A DNA stretch of 5,337 nt from Bacteroidales bacterium (GCA_028696755.1 JAQVGK010000273.1:1-5337), one strand, 5' to 3'; numbered from the stretch's first letter, positions 1-5,337 are shown. Notes: generated by a model not told the origin, from the sequence alone. A program made the numbers and translations.

Positions 1-222
1 AGAAAAGTTAAAAAATATTGAGCTGTTTTAGACTTTGCATTGCCGACTTGCACTATTCTGTTATATTATCAATATCATTGAGGCAAAGCACACGTCGAGG
101 AACATAATAAATTACTTAGACAGTTTAAAAACGCTAAAATTTTGCAGAAAACCGAAATATCGACAACTGTTCCTGAGCAGCCTAGGGCAAAAGCCAGTGG
201 GTGTCAAAGGACCACATATAAA
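1..222. other. Non-coding stretch downstream of manC
   Basis: No gene can be supported here. The minus strand, where a gene following manC would lie, has only very short ATG-started frames; one starting at 39 gives ten codons. A plus-strand frame open from the window edge ends at a TAG at 29-31 and could be the last nine codons of a gene outside the window, but nine residues cannot be identified. A longer plus-strand frame from 35 runs antisense into the manC 3' end and has no recognisable protein features. No GC-rich hairpin with a T-run that would mark a terminator for manC was found. The only structure seen is a degenerate direct repeat, listed separately. Confidence 0.6.
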
Positions 223-229
223 TTACTTA
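85..229. repeat. Degenerate direct repeat next to the manC 3' end
   Basis: The 12-mer ATAAATTACTTA occurs at 107-118 and again at 218-229. With a one-base gap the match extends left to ACATA(A)TAAATTACTTA (102-118 and 214-229). Further left both copies continue with a weaker match: AGGA before it, and GGCAAAGC in one copy against GGCAAAAGCC in the other. The right-hand copy contains the manC stop codon (complement at 223-225) and last codons. This looks like an old, eroded duplication of about 40 bp covering the end of manC. It could also be chance in AT-rich DNA; the exact 12-mer is the solid part. Confidence 0.45.
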
Positions 230-1302
230 ATCTCCTCCCCATATTTAAGCTTAGCCTCGTTTAGCAAATCGGCAATCTGTTGTTCGTTCTCGCGTTTGCA
301 AATTAGAAGAGCATCTTTTGTATCAACAACAATGTAATCATCCATGTCTTTTAGAATTACTACCTTATCGGTTTGGATATTTACATAATTTGCAAAACTT
401 TGATTAAGCATAACCTTCTCTCCTACTACAACATTTTTATCATCGTCTTTTTCCATTAAAGTGTACAGAGAATTCCAAGTTCCAAGATCGGACCAACCAA
501 AATTTGTTTTCATAACAAAAACATTTTTTGCTTTTTCCATCACTCCAAAATCAATCGAAATGCTTTTTGCATCAGAATAAATTCTGTTCACAACAACTTT
601 TTCATCAAGCGTATTAAAAGAAGCAATATTTTCGGTAAACAAATTATACAACTCCGGCAAAAATTCTTTCATGGCTGCATCAATAGTCTTATGTTTCCAG
701 ATAAAAATACCCGAATTCCACAAGAAATCGCCACTACTTAGAAAGAACTTTGCAAGCTCGAGATGGGGTTTTTCTGTAAATGTTTTTACAGGAATAATTT
801 TACTATCAGTTTTATCTCCCGACATTTGAATATATCCGTATCCAGTTGCAGGTCGATCGGGAGTGATACCAAGAGTTAACAGGGAATTATTAAATGTTAC
901 ATATTTAAGTCCATCCTTAATGTTAGTCAAAAACTCATCCTCATCAACTATCAAGTGATCGGCAGGAGTAACAACAATATTTGCCATCGGATCCTTAATG
1001 TTGATTTTGATATTTGCATACATAATGCACGGAGCAGTATTTCTGCGCATTGGTTCGCCTAAAATATTTTCGTCAGGGCTTCCAGGGAGTTGTTTATGTA
1101 TTATCTCACGATATTCTTCATTTGTTACGACAAAAATATTAGTATCGCGCATAAGTTTTATAAACCTGTCGTAAGTTTGCTGAATAAGTGTTCTACCAGT
1201 TCCAGTAATATCAAGAAATTGTTTAGGCATATTGCTTCTGCTAACCGGCCAAAACCGGCTTCCTATCCCACCTGCCATGATAACGCAATAATTAGAATTC
1301 AT
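223..1302 (-). CDS. manC: Mannose-1-phosphate guanylyltransferase (GDP-mannose pyrophosphorylase)
   Basis: A cytoplasmic enzyme that joins mannose-1-phosphate and GTP to give GDP-mannose and pyrophosphate, the activated sugar for mannose-, fucose- and rhamnose-type glycans. The 359-residue protein has the complete family signature: the nucleotide-binding loop GGIGSRFWPVSR...PKQF at residues 11-29, EPMRRNTAP at 83-91, PADH at 113-116, TGYGYI at 153-158, FTEKP at 175-179, WNSGIF at 195-200, IDFGVMEKA at 250-258 and GWSDLGTW at 269-276. It ends after the nucleotidyltransferase and left-handed helix regions, so it lacks the cupin isomerase domain of the longer bifunctional ManC/AlgA enzymes. The start at 1302 puts the first strand (NYCVIMAGG) directly at the N-terminus as usual; an in-frame ATG at 1335 would add 11 residues unlike the family. 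No Shine-Dalgarno sequence is seen. It is transcribed away from the mlaEF operon. Confidence 0.95.
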   Translation of the reverse strand: MNSNYCVIMAGGIGSRFWPVSRSNMPKQFLDITGTGRTLIQQTYDRFIKLMRDTNIFVVTNEEYREIIHKQLPGSPDENILGEPMRRNTAPCIMYANIKINIKDPMANIVVTPADHLIVDEDEFLTNIKDGLKYVTFNNSLLTLGITPDRPATGYGYIQMSGDKTDSKIIPVKTFTEKPHLELAKFFLSSGDFLWNSGIFIWKHKTIDAAMKEFLPELYNLFTENIASFNTLDEKVVVNRIYSDAKSISIDFGVMEKAKNVFVMKTNFGWSDLGTWNSLYTLMEKDDDKNVVVGEKVMLNQSFANYVNIQTDKVVILKDMDDYIVVDTKDALLICKRENEQQIADLLNEAKLKYGEEIK

Positions 1303-1341
1303 ATCAATAATTTTAAAATAATTTACAAAATACAAATTAAA

Positions 1342-1373
1342 TTTCTCAAATCCAATAGACTTGATTAAATTTG
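1342..1373 (+). promoter_or_regulatory. Predicted Bacteroidota-type promoter of the mlaEF operon
   Basis: TAAATTTG at 1366-1373 is an exact match to the Bacteroidota -7 consensus TAnnTTTG. TTTC at 1342-1345, 20 bases upstream, is a three-of-four match to the -33 element TTTG at the expected distance. Transcription would begin near 1380, leaving a leader of about 12 bases before the mlaE ATG at 1392. The motif match is seen directly; promoter function is inferred. In AT-rich DNA such motifs also arise by chance. Confidence 0.45.
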
Positions 1374-1379
1374 TAACAC

Positions 1380-1389
1380 ATTTGCAAAT
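1380..1389. promoter_or_regulatory. Perfect 10-bp palindrome, possible operator
   Basis: ATTTGCAAAT is its own reverse complement. It ends two bases before the mlaE start codon and sits at or just after the predicted plus-strand transcription start. Its right half also overlaps a TATATTTG motif on the minus strand that could serve manC. The position in a divergent promoter region would suit a regulator that affects both directions, but no regulator gene is in the window and a single 10-bp palindrome is weak evidence. Confidence 0.25.
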
Positions 1390-1392
1390 ATA
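1385..1392 (-). promoter_or_regulatory. Possible -7 element of the manC promoter
   Basis: On the minus strand, TATATTTG (1392 down to 1385) matches TAnnTTTG exactly and would give a leader of about 75 bases before the manC ATG at 1302. No convincing -33 TTTG is seen upstream, where the site would fall inside the mlaE coding region. Other minus-strand candidates in 1303-1380 miss the consensus spacing by one base. Weak call. Confidence 0.25.
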
Positions 1393-2132
1393 TGCGATTA
1401 TTAACAGCCATAGGAAAATATTTTGTTTTAATGCGTAGCGTTTTTTCTAAACCTGTGCGATTTCGCATTTTTGCTAAACGAGTATTTCAGGAAATCGAGC
1501 AGATTGGTATGGATTCTATTTGGATTGTGAGCATTGTTTCTGTATTTATGGGAGCAGTTCTTACTTTGCAAGTAGCGATAAACTTTACTTCACCTCTTAT
1601 CCCACAATATTTAATTGGCCTAAGTGCTCGCGACACCTTTATTCTCGAGTTCTCGAGTACAATTATTTGTTTAATCCTTGCCGGAAAGGTAGGATCAAAC
1701 ATCGCATCCGAGATTGGGACCATGCGTATTACCGAACAAATTGATGCACTCGAGATTATGGGTGTAAATTCCGCAAATTATCTTATTCTACCCAAGATAA
1801 CAGCAGCCTTTGTTAGTTTCCCTATTTTGAATTTGTTAAGCATTATATTAGGGATAGCAGGTGGTTTCTTTGTCGCTTGGGCAACCGATGTGGTAAGCAT
1901 ACATGATTACATTTATGGATTAAACTACATGTTTATTCCGTTTTATGTTACATATTCGCTGATAAAAATTTGTGTATTTTCCTTTATTATTACTTCGGTG
2001 GCAGCGTTTCAGGGGTTTTATACCACTGGTGGAGCTCTCGAAGTCGGTAAAAGTAGTACACGTGCTGTTGTTTACAGCATAATTTTAGTTCTTCTCTTCA
2101 ATCTTATTCTAACTCAATTGCTGCTCACATGA
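1392..2132 (+). CDS. mlaE: MlaE-family ABC transporter permease (lipid transport)
   Basis: Inner-membrane permease subunit of an MCE-type lipid transporter, the class that moves phospholipids between inner and outer membranes in Gram-negative bacteria. The 246-residue length is normal. The family core is plain: LAGKVGSNIASEIGTMRITE at residues 96-115 followed by QIDALEIMGV (116-125), and near the C-terminus GFYTTGGALEVGKSSTRAVV at 208-227. Hydrophobic segments lie at about 43-63, 82-104, 136-165, 182-205 and 226-244, after an amphipathic N-terminal helix. The start at 1392 is the first ATG and gives the usual N-terminus; there is no Shine-Dalgarno sequence. The stop overlaps the mlaF start (ATGA), indicating translational coupling. 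No MlaD (MCE domain), MlaB or MlaC gene adjoins it, so the rest of the system must be elsewhere. Family is certain; exact cargo is not. Confidence 0.93.
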   Translation: MRLLTAIGKYFVLMRSVFSKPVRFRIFAKRVFQEIEQIGMDSIWIVSIVSVFMGAVLTLQVAINFTSPLIPQYLIGLSARDTFILEFSSTIICLILAGKVGSNIASEIGTMRITEQIDALEIMGVNSANYLILPKITAAFVSFPILNLLSIILGIAGGFFVAWATDVVSIHDYIYGLNYMFIPFYVTYSLIKICVFSFIITSVAAFQGFYTTGGALEVGKSSTRAVVYSIILVLLFNLILTQLLLT

Positions 2133-2884
2133 TAGAAGTTAAAAATATAAATAAATATTTCGGTGAGCAGCATGTTCTTAAAAATGTGAGCGCTGTTTTT
2201 GAGGAAGGAAAAGTTAGCATGATTATTGGCAAAAGCGGATCCGGAAAAACAGTTTTATTAAAGTCGATTGTAGGATTGCACACTCCCGAATCAGGAGATA
2301 TTTTCTTCGATGGCCGTGAATTTATTCGCGCTAATATAAAATACAAGCGTGAAATCCGTAAAGAAATCGGCAAGGTTTTTCAAGGAGGGGCACTTTTTAC
2401 ATCCTTTAATGTAGAGGAAAATGTAATGTTTCCGCTTAATCTTTTCACAACTTGGACAAAAGCCGAAAAGCTAAAAAGAGTTAATTTCTGCCTCGAAAGA
2501 GTAAATATAAATAATGCCAATCTACTTTACCCAAGCGAAATTAGCGGTGGGATGCAAAAACGTGTTGCAATTGCACGTGCAATAGTTCTTAATCCAAAAT
2601 ATTTATTTTGCGACGAACCAAACAGCGGTCTCGACCCCCAAACTGCAATTCTTATCGACCAACTTATAAAGGAGTTAACCGTTGAATATAACATGACAAC
2701 AATTGTAAACACCCACGACATGAACTCGGTGATGGAAGCTGGCGATTCGATAAATTTTATTTATCAGGGCGAAAATTGGTGGCAAGGTGGCCGCGACGAA
2801 ATTTTCAACTCTGGCAATAAAGAGCTTAACGATTTCGTTTTTGCATCTGAGTTATGTAAAAAAATTAAAAATAACCAGCTATAA
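2129..2884 (+). CDS. mlaF: MlaF-family ABC transporter ATP-binding protein
   Basis: Cytoplasmic ATPase that drives the MlaE permease. All ABC motifs are present and intact in 251 residues: Walker A GKSGSGKT at 34-41, Q-loop VFQGGALF with Q85, signature ISGGMQKR at 138-145, Walker B YLFCDEP with the catalytic Glu at 163, D-loop SGLD at 166-169, and the switch His at 196 (NTHDM). The GGALF after the Q-loop and the GGMQKR form of the signature are typical of the MlaF/Ttg2A branch, as opposed to sugar or peptide importers. The C-terminal tail after about 205 is short and follows the family pattern (YQGENWWQG). Its ATG overlaps the mlaE stop by 4 bp, and the next gene starts 6 bp after its stop, so it is inside one operon. 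Nothing is missing or broken. Confidence 0.94.
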   Translation: MIEVKNINKYFGEQHVLKNVSAVFEEGKVSMIIGKSGSGKTVLLKSIVGLHTPESGDIFFDGREFIRANIKYKREIRKEIGKVFQGGALFTSFNVEENVMFPLNLFTTWTKAEKLKRVNFCLERVNINNANLLYPSEISGGMQKRVAIARAIVLNPKYLFCDEPNSGLDPQTAILIDQLIKELTVEYNMTTIVNTHDMNSVMEAGDSINFIYQGENWWQGGRDEIFNSGNKELNDFVFASELCKKIKNNQL

Positions 2885-2890
2885 AAGATT

Positions 2891-3247
2891 ATGAAATCAC
2901 AATACATAATAATTCTTACAATAATTGCTGCAACGCTGCTTTCGTGCATGGGTAAAACTGAATACACAACTCCCAAGGGCGAAAATGTTGTTCCAAAAGA
3001 TTCTCTCGAAAACATGATTTATGATGTTCATCTTGCCGATGCAATAATTACATCCAAAATTATGAAAAGCAAAAATAATATGCTTGTTGATTCAATGCTT
3101 TATCTTAGTGTATTCGAAAAGCATCACTACACACGAGAACAATTCGAAAACACACTGCTATACTACGTTCACAACGAAATGGATACGCTAAATGCTATGT
3201 ACGATCGCGTAATTGCAAGATTTAATGCCGAAAAAGCAAAAATTTAA
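2891..3247 (+). CDS. Small DUF4296-type lipoprotein
   Basis: A 118-residue protein with a lipoprotein signal peptide: hydrophobic residues 5-17 and a lipobox LLSC with the acylated Cys at 19. The mature part fits the pattern I know for DUF4296: VVPKDSLENMIYDVHLADAI (about 33-52), then DSMLYLSVFEKHHYTREQF (67-85) and a final YYVHNEMDTLNAMYDRVI-type helix. It is probably all alpha-helical. The family is largely restricted to Bacteroidota and has no established function. No acidic run follows the Cys, so nothing suggests surface export; it probably faces the periplasm. It starts 6 bp after mlaF and ends 8 bp before the amidohydrolase, so it is almost surely cotranscribed. A role as an accessory of the MlaEF transporter is a guess from linkage only. 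No Shine-Dalgarno sequence is seen. Confidence 0.85.
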   Translation: MKSQYIIILTIIAATLLSCMGKTEYTTPKGENVVPKDSLENMIYDVHLADAIITSKIMKSKNNMLVDSMLYLSVFEKHHYTREQFENTLLYYVHNEMDTLNAMYDRVIARFNAEKAKI

Positions 3248-3255
3248 TAAAAATC

Positions 3256-4407
3256 ATGCATCATTTTGCTGCGAATTATATTTTTGATGGAGATAAGCTT
3301 ATAAAAAATGCCTTTGTAAGCGTTGATGATAATGGTGTGATAAAATACGTGAGTAAAGAAAATGAAGCACTTACCGAACAACCATTTATGATGTTTCTAA
3401 ATGGAATTTTGTGTCCAGGTTTTGTGAATGCACATTGTCACCTCGAACTTTCCGACATAAATAAAAATGATGTAAATTCTGATGGCCTTGGCAATTTTAT
3501 TGCATCCATGATAAAATCTCGTTCGCGCGAAACTGACTTTAAAAAGCTTAAAACTGCTGATGATGTTATGTTTCTTAAAGGAGTTAATCTTTGTGGCGAC
3601 ATTGTAAACACCAGAAATACCATAGAAATCAAAGAAAATTCCAAAATCAAATATCTAAATTTCATCGAACAAAGTGGAATAGATGATCGAAATAGTAATG
3701 AAAGGTATAATCAGGCTCTGGAATTATCAATTTTATTTAATGAGAAAAACCTTGAAAATACTATTGTACCACATTCATTTTATTCGGTTGCAGATAAACT
3801 ACTAAAACTTATTGCTGCAAAATGTGAAGATAAAACATTCAGCATTCACTTTTTGGAATCTCAAGAAGAATTTGATCTATTCCAGAATCAATCTGGTAAT
3901 CTTTATCAAACATTAAAAAATATTTTTCCTTTATACAATCTAGGCTCAGAAAATATTACTGCACTCTACAAAAAACTAGATTTATTTGAGACCGCAAAAA
4001 GCCTAATTCTTGTTCACAATGTAAAGACCGAAATCAAATATCTTCATAATACAATCAATGTAAGTTTTTGCCTTTGTCCTTCGTCAAATCTAAAACTAAA
4101 CTCCGAATTACCATCCCATGAATTTGTTTATGCAAATAAAGACAGACTTGTTGTAGGTACAGATTCGCTAGCTTCTACCGACAAACTCGATATTTGGAAC
4201 GAACTTAAAATCATTTCGGAAAATTACAGCGAGTTAAGTCTCACAGAACTACTTAGAATGATTACATCAAACGGAGCAAAAGCGCTTGGGATTAAAGATT
4301 TTGGAAAGCTAAATTGCGAAACATCACCAGGATTGGTACTTATTTGTGATGCGGATTTACAAAGTCTAAAACCAAGTAAAAACAGTTATATAAAACGAAT
4401 CTTGTAA
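3256..4407 (+). CDS. Metal-dependent amidohydrolase, deaminase/chlorohydrolase type (COG0402-like)
   Basis: A cytoplasmic zinc- or iron-dependent hydrolase of the amidohydrolase superfamily, in the branch with adenosine-type, guanine and aminofutalosine deaminases. In 383 residues the expected metal and catalytic positions are present: PGFVNAHCHLELS at 54-66 with His60 and His62, PHSFYSV with His173, SIHFLES with His198 and Glu201, VHN with His254, and VGTDSLAS with Asp303. Comparison with the known family suggests H60, H62, H198 and D303 bind the metal and E201, H254 and D303 act in the deamination. The N-terminal strands and the C-terminal piece (about 345-383) form the small beta domain normal for this group. 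PGFVNAH.HLELS resembles aminodeoxyfutalosine deaminases of menaquinone synthesis, but the substrate cannot be fixed from this alone. It is last in the mlaEF operon, 8 bp after the lipoprotein gene. The ATG at 3256 is preferred because the N-terminal strands follow directly. Confidence 0.85.
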   Translation: MHHFAANYIFDGDKLIKNAFVSVDDNGVIKYVSKENEALTEQPFMMFLNGILCPGFVNAHCHLELSDINKNDVNSDGLGNFIASMIKSRSRETDFKKLKTADDVMFLKGVNLCGDIVNTRNTIEIKENSKIKYLNFIEQSGIDDRNSNERYNQALELSILFNEKNLENTIVPHSFYSVADKLLKLIAAKCEDKTFSIHFLESQEEFDLFQNQSGNLYQTLKNIFPLYNLGSENITALYKKLDLFETAKSLILVHNVKTEIKYLHNTINVSFCLCPSSNLKLNSELPSHEFVYANKDRLVVGTDSLASTDKLDIWNELKIISENYSELSLTELLRMITSNGAKALGIKDFGKLNCETSPGLVLICDADLQSLKPSKNSYIKRIL

Positions 4408-4422
4408 AGATATTAAAGATAT
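4405..4422. repeat. 9-bp perfect tandem duplication at the amidohydrolase stop
   Basis: TAAAGATAT occurs twice head to tail (4405-4413 and 4414-4422). The first copy contains the TAA stop codon of the amidohydrolase. It looks like a slippage duplication. No third copy is found at the far side of the nearby inverted-repeat structure, so it does not behave as a target-site duplication of that element. Confidence 0.6.
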
Positions 4423-4457
4423 GAGAGAAGGATATTTAAACTTAAAGACTATTTATT

Positions 4458-4485
4458 GCATGGCGCATAGCGCATGGCGCATGGG
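4458..4485 (+). repeat. Four tandem 7-bp repeats, consensus GCATGGC
   Basis: Units start at 4458, 4465, 4472 and 4479. Units 1 and 3 are GCATGGC, unit 2 is GCATAGC and unit 4 is GCATGGG. They form the left arm of the large inverted repeat. The 7-bp period is not a multiple of three, so translation runs through all three frames of the unit and gives the odd string CMAHSAWRMG in one plus-strand frame, an argument against coding. Confidence 0.85.
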
Positions 4486-4521
4486 GCTATTTGTGCTAAA
4501 AACAAGATCTTGGCACATAGC
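4486..4521 (+). repeat. Inner stem-loop with central palindrome
   Basis: GCTAT (4486-4490) and GTGC (4493-4496), separated by a two-base TT bulge, pair exactly with GCACATAGC at 4513-4521. Two further A-T pairs and a T-G close towards the loop. The loop-side sequence contains CAAGATCTTG (4503-4512), a perfect 10-bp palindrome whose second half would compete with the stem. No T-run follows, so it is not a classical intrinsic terminator for the plus strand. Confidence 0.65.
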
Positions 4522-4577
4522 TATTACTGCAACATCCAAGCAATTGCACAATAATCCTGCTAATTACGATTTGAGCA

Positions 4578-4598
4578 CCATGCTCCATACTCCATGCA
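4578..4598 (-). repeat. Three tandem 7-bp repeats, inverted relative to the left array
   Basis: Units CCATGCT (4578), CCATACT (4585) and CCATGCA (4592). On the minus strand they read as GCATGG-type heptamers with A in place of C at the joint, so they are related to the left array but are a distinct variant. They form the right arm of the large inverted repeat. Confidence 0.8.
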
Positions 4599-4676
4599 AA
4601 ATATATACGATTTCCAAATGCAAAAAAGCAAATTACTAATAAACAGAAAACTTACTGACTTTAGGATTATCTAGTT

Positions 4677-5337
4677 ATGGCAACATTTTTATTCGATAAA
4701 ATAGTATTTGGACCGGTAAAGTCAAGACGACTCGGAGTTTCTCTAGGGATTAACCTACTTCCTGATGACACAAAATTTTGCAACTATAACTGTGTTTATT
4801 GCGAATGTGGCTGGAGTGACAATACAGATAAAAAGATTCTACCGAAAGCCACTGATGTTAAGGCGGCACTCCTATCCTATTTGCAAAAAGCTGGGAAAGA
4901 AAATATTATTCCTGATGTAATAACATTTGCAGGAAATGGTGAACCTACTTTGCATCCAGAATTTACACAAATTATCAGCGACACTATCGAACTTAGAGAT
5001 AAGTTTTTCCCGCAAATTAAGATTGCTGTTCTTACTAATGCAACACGTCTCGACAAACCAGGAATTTCGGAGGCTTTAAATATGATTGAGATGCCAGTGC
5101 TTAAAATCGATACTCTTATTCAAGAAGATTACGAATTTGTGAATGGGCCAAGCGGAAATTTAAAGATTAAAAAGATAGTTGATTTAATTTCTCAAAGATT
5201 CGAGGCTCCAATTATTCAGACAATGTTTTTTAAGGTAAAAACAGTCGAAAGAACTTTTGATAATACAACTGAACAATCGCTTGAGAAATATTTTGAAGCA
5301 TTAAATCAATTAAAACCCTCCGAAGTAATGATTTACT
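4677..5337 (+). CDS. Radical SAM protein, COG0731-like, 3' end beyond the window
   Basis: The first 220 residues of a protein that runs off the right edge. It carries the radical SAM cluster motif CNYNCVYC with cysteines at 35, 39 and 42, which bind the [4Fe-4S] cluster that cleaves S-adenosylmethionine. The preceding FGPVKSRRLGVSLGINLLP (11-29) and the later AGNGEPTLHP (85-94, the GGE-like SAM-binding strand) are characteristic of the COG0731 group, which is related to the wybutosine enzyme TYW1. LTNATRL (118-124) and LKIDTLIQEDYEFVNGP (141-157) follow the family order. A fourth cysteine at 44 (CECG) lies close to the cluster. The ATG at 4677 is preferred because an in-frame TAG lies at 4662-4664 and the conserved N-terminus follows at once. 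The substrate is unknown. It lies 269 bp after the amidohydrolase, so it is not tightly coupled to that operon. Confidence 0.9.
   Translation, partial: MATFLFDKIVFGPVKSRRLGVSLGINLLPDDTKFCNYNCVYCECGWSDNTDKKILPKATDVKAALLSYLQKAGKENIIPDVITFAGNGEPTLHPEFTQIISDTIELRDKFFPQIKIAVLTNATRLDKPGISEALNMIEMPVLKIDTLIQEDYEFVNGPSGNLKIKKIVDLISQRFEAPIIQTMFFKVKTVERTFDNTTEQSLEKYFEALNQLKPSEVMIY

Larger units (their letters stand above)
4456..4599. repeat. Large nested inverted repeat (possible REP/MITE-like element or structured RNA)
   Basis: The outermost 8 bases are perfectly complementary: TTGCATGG at 4456-4463 and CCATGCAA at 4592-4599. The arms continue inward as 4458-4477 against 4578-4597, with 16 of 20 positions complementary. 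Between the arms lies a second stem-loop (4486-4521) and an 8-bp palindrome GCAATTGC at 4540-4547. Read as minus-strand RNA, two of the four arm mismatches become G-U pairs, so the fold is better in that orientation. The five bases flanking the two outer ends are not a matching pair, so no target-site duplication is evident. The structure is seen directly; its nature is not known. Confidence 0.7.
4408..4676. other. Structured non-coding region between amidohydrolase and radical SAM gene
   Basis: 269 bp with no supportable gene. A 72-codon plus-strand frame (4421-4639) crosses it, but its His-, Trp- and Met-rich beginning is simply the translation of the 7-bp repeats, and it has no domain, no signal and no ribosome-binding context. 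The region holds a tandem duplication at 4405-4422, a large nested inverted repeat at 4456-4599, and about 75 bp of AT-rich leader before the radical SAM start at 4677. No exact TAnnTTTG promoter was found for that gene; TACGATTTG at 4565-4573 has one base too many in the spacer. Transcription of the downstream gene may therefore come from the upstream operon or from a promoter not recognised here. Confidence 0.7.

Noticed and set aside
2..31. Nine codons and a TAG that could be the C-terminus of a gene entering from the left
   Set aside because: Too short to identify; an open frame of this length at a window edge is expected by chance.
35..337. 100-codon plus-strand open frame at the left edge
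   Set aside because: More than a third of it is antisense to the manC 3' end, and the rest has no protein-like pattern or family motif. manC is unambiguous on the other strand.
1303..1335. Upstream extension of manC by 11 residues
   Set aside because: The ATG at 1302 places the first beta strand and nucleotide loop at the position usual for the family, and the extra residues are not family-like.
1090..1368. 92-codon plus-strand frame antisense to the manC start
   Set aside because: It is a shadow of manC in the opposite strand and would occupy the divergent promoter region; no coding features.
4486..4521. Intrinsic terminator for the amidohydrolase operon
   Set aside because: No T-run follows the stem on the plus strand, and the stem is bulged with a 16-base loop.
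4456..4599. CRISPR array
   Set aside because: The repeat units are only 7 bp, directly abutting and without spacers, and no cas gene is present.
4421..4639. 72-codon frame between the amidohydrolase and radical SAM genes
   Set aside because: Its N-terminal part is the translation of a 7-bp repeat, which is out of phase with codons. It lacks domains, signals and a credible start context.
4711..4811. Extra cysteine (C44) beside the radical SAM cluster as a novel second metal site
   Set aside because: A CECG after the cluster motif appears, from memory, to be common in this family, and one cysteine does not define a site; the C-terminal part that could hold others is outside the window.

Overview
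The window looks like a chromosomal segment from a member of the Bacteroidota (Bacteroidetes), probably near the Bacteroidales. It is clearly AT-rich. Translation starts lack Shine-Dalgarno sequences. A Bacteroidota-type promoter (TAnnTTTG at -7) precedes the main operon. One gene encodes a small lipoprotein that fits the DUF4296 pattern, a family essentially confined to this phylum. The species cannot be told from the sequence.

Layout, left to right. Positions 1-222 hold no supportable gene, only a degenerate direct repeat that touches the 3' end of the next gene. On the minus strand at 223-1302 lies a complete monofunctional mannose-1-phosphate guanylyltransferase (manC), which makes GDP-mannose. 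A short divergent intergenic region (1303-1391) carries a plausible plus-strand promoter and a perfect 10-bp palindrome, ATTTGCAAAT, just before the next start codon. A compact plus-strand operon follows: mlaE (lipid-transport ABC permease, 1392-2132), mlaF (its ATPase, overlapping by 4 bp), a DUF4296 lipoprotein (6-bp gap) and an amidohydrolase of the deaminase/chlorohydrolase type (8-bp gap). After it comes a 269-bp non-coding stretch (4408-4676) with 7-bp tandem repeats, their imperfect inverted counterpart about 100 bp away, and a smaller stem-loop nested between them. A radical SAM protein of the COG0731 type starts at 4677 and runs off the right edge.

How the genes fit together. MlaE and MlaF should form the membrane core of an MCE-type phospholipid or lipid transporter between inner and outer membranes, but no MCE-domain (MlaD), MlaB or MlaC gene is present. 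The DUF4296 lipoprotein is cotranscribed by position and would sit in the envelope; a role with MlaEF is only a guess from linkage. ManC feeds envelope glycoconjugate synthesis and is divergently transcribed. The amidohydrolase and radical SAM genes have clear family features but unknown substrates.

The protein-coding part is ordinary. The least explained part of the window is the nested repeat structure at 4456-4599. It could be a small mobile or REP-like element, a structured RNA or a transcription-termination structure. I do not see evidence for a new defence system, CRISPR array or mobile gene cassette.
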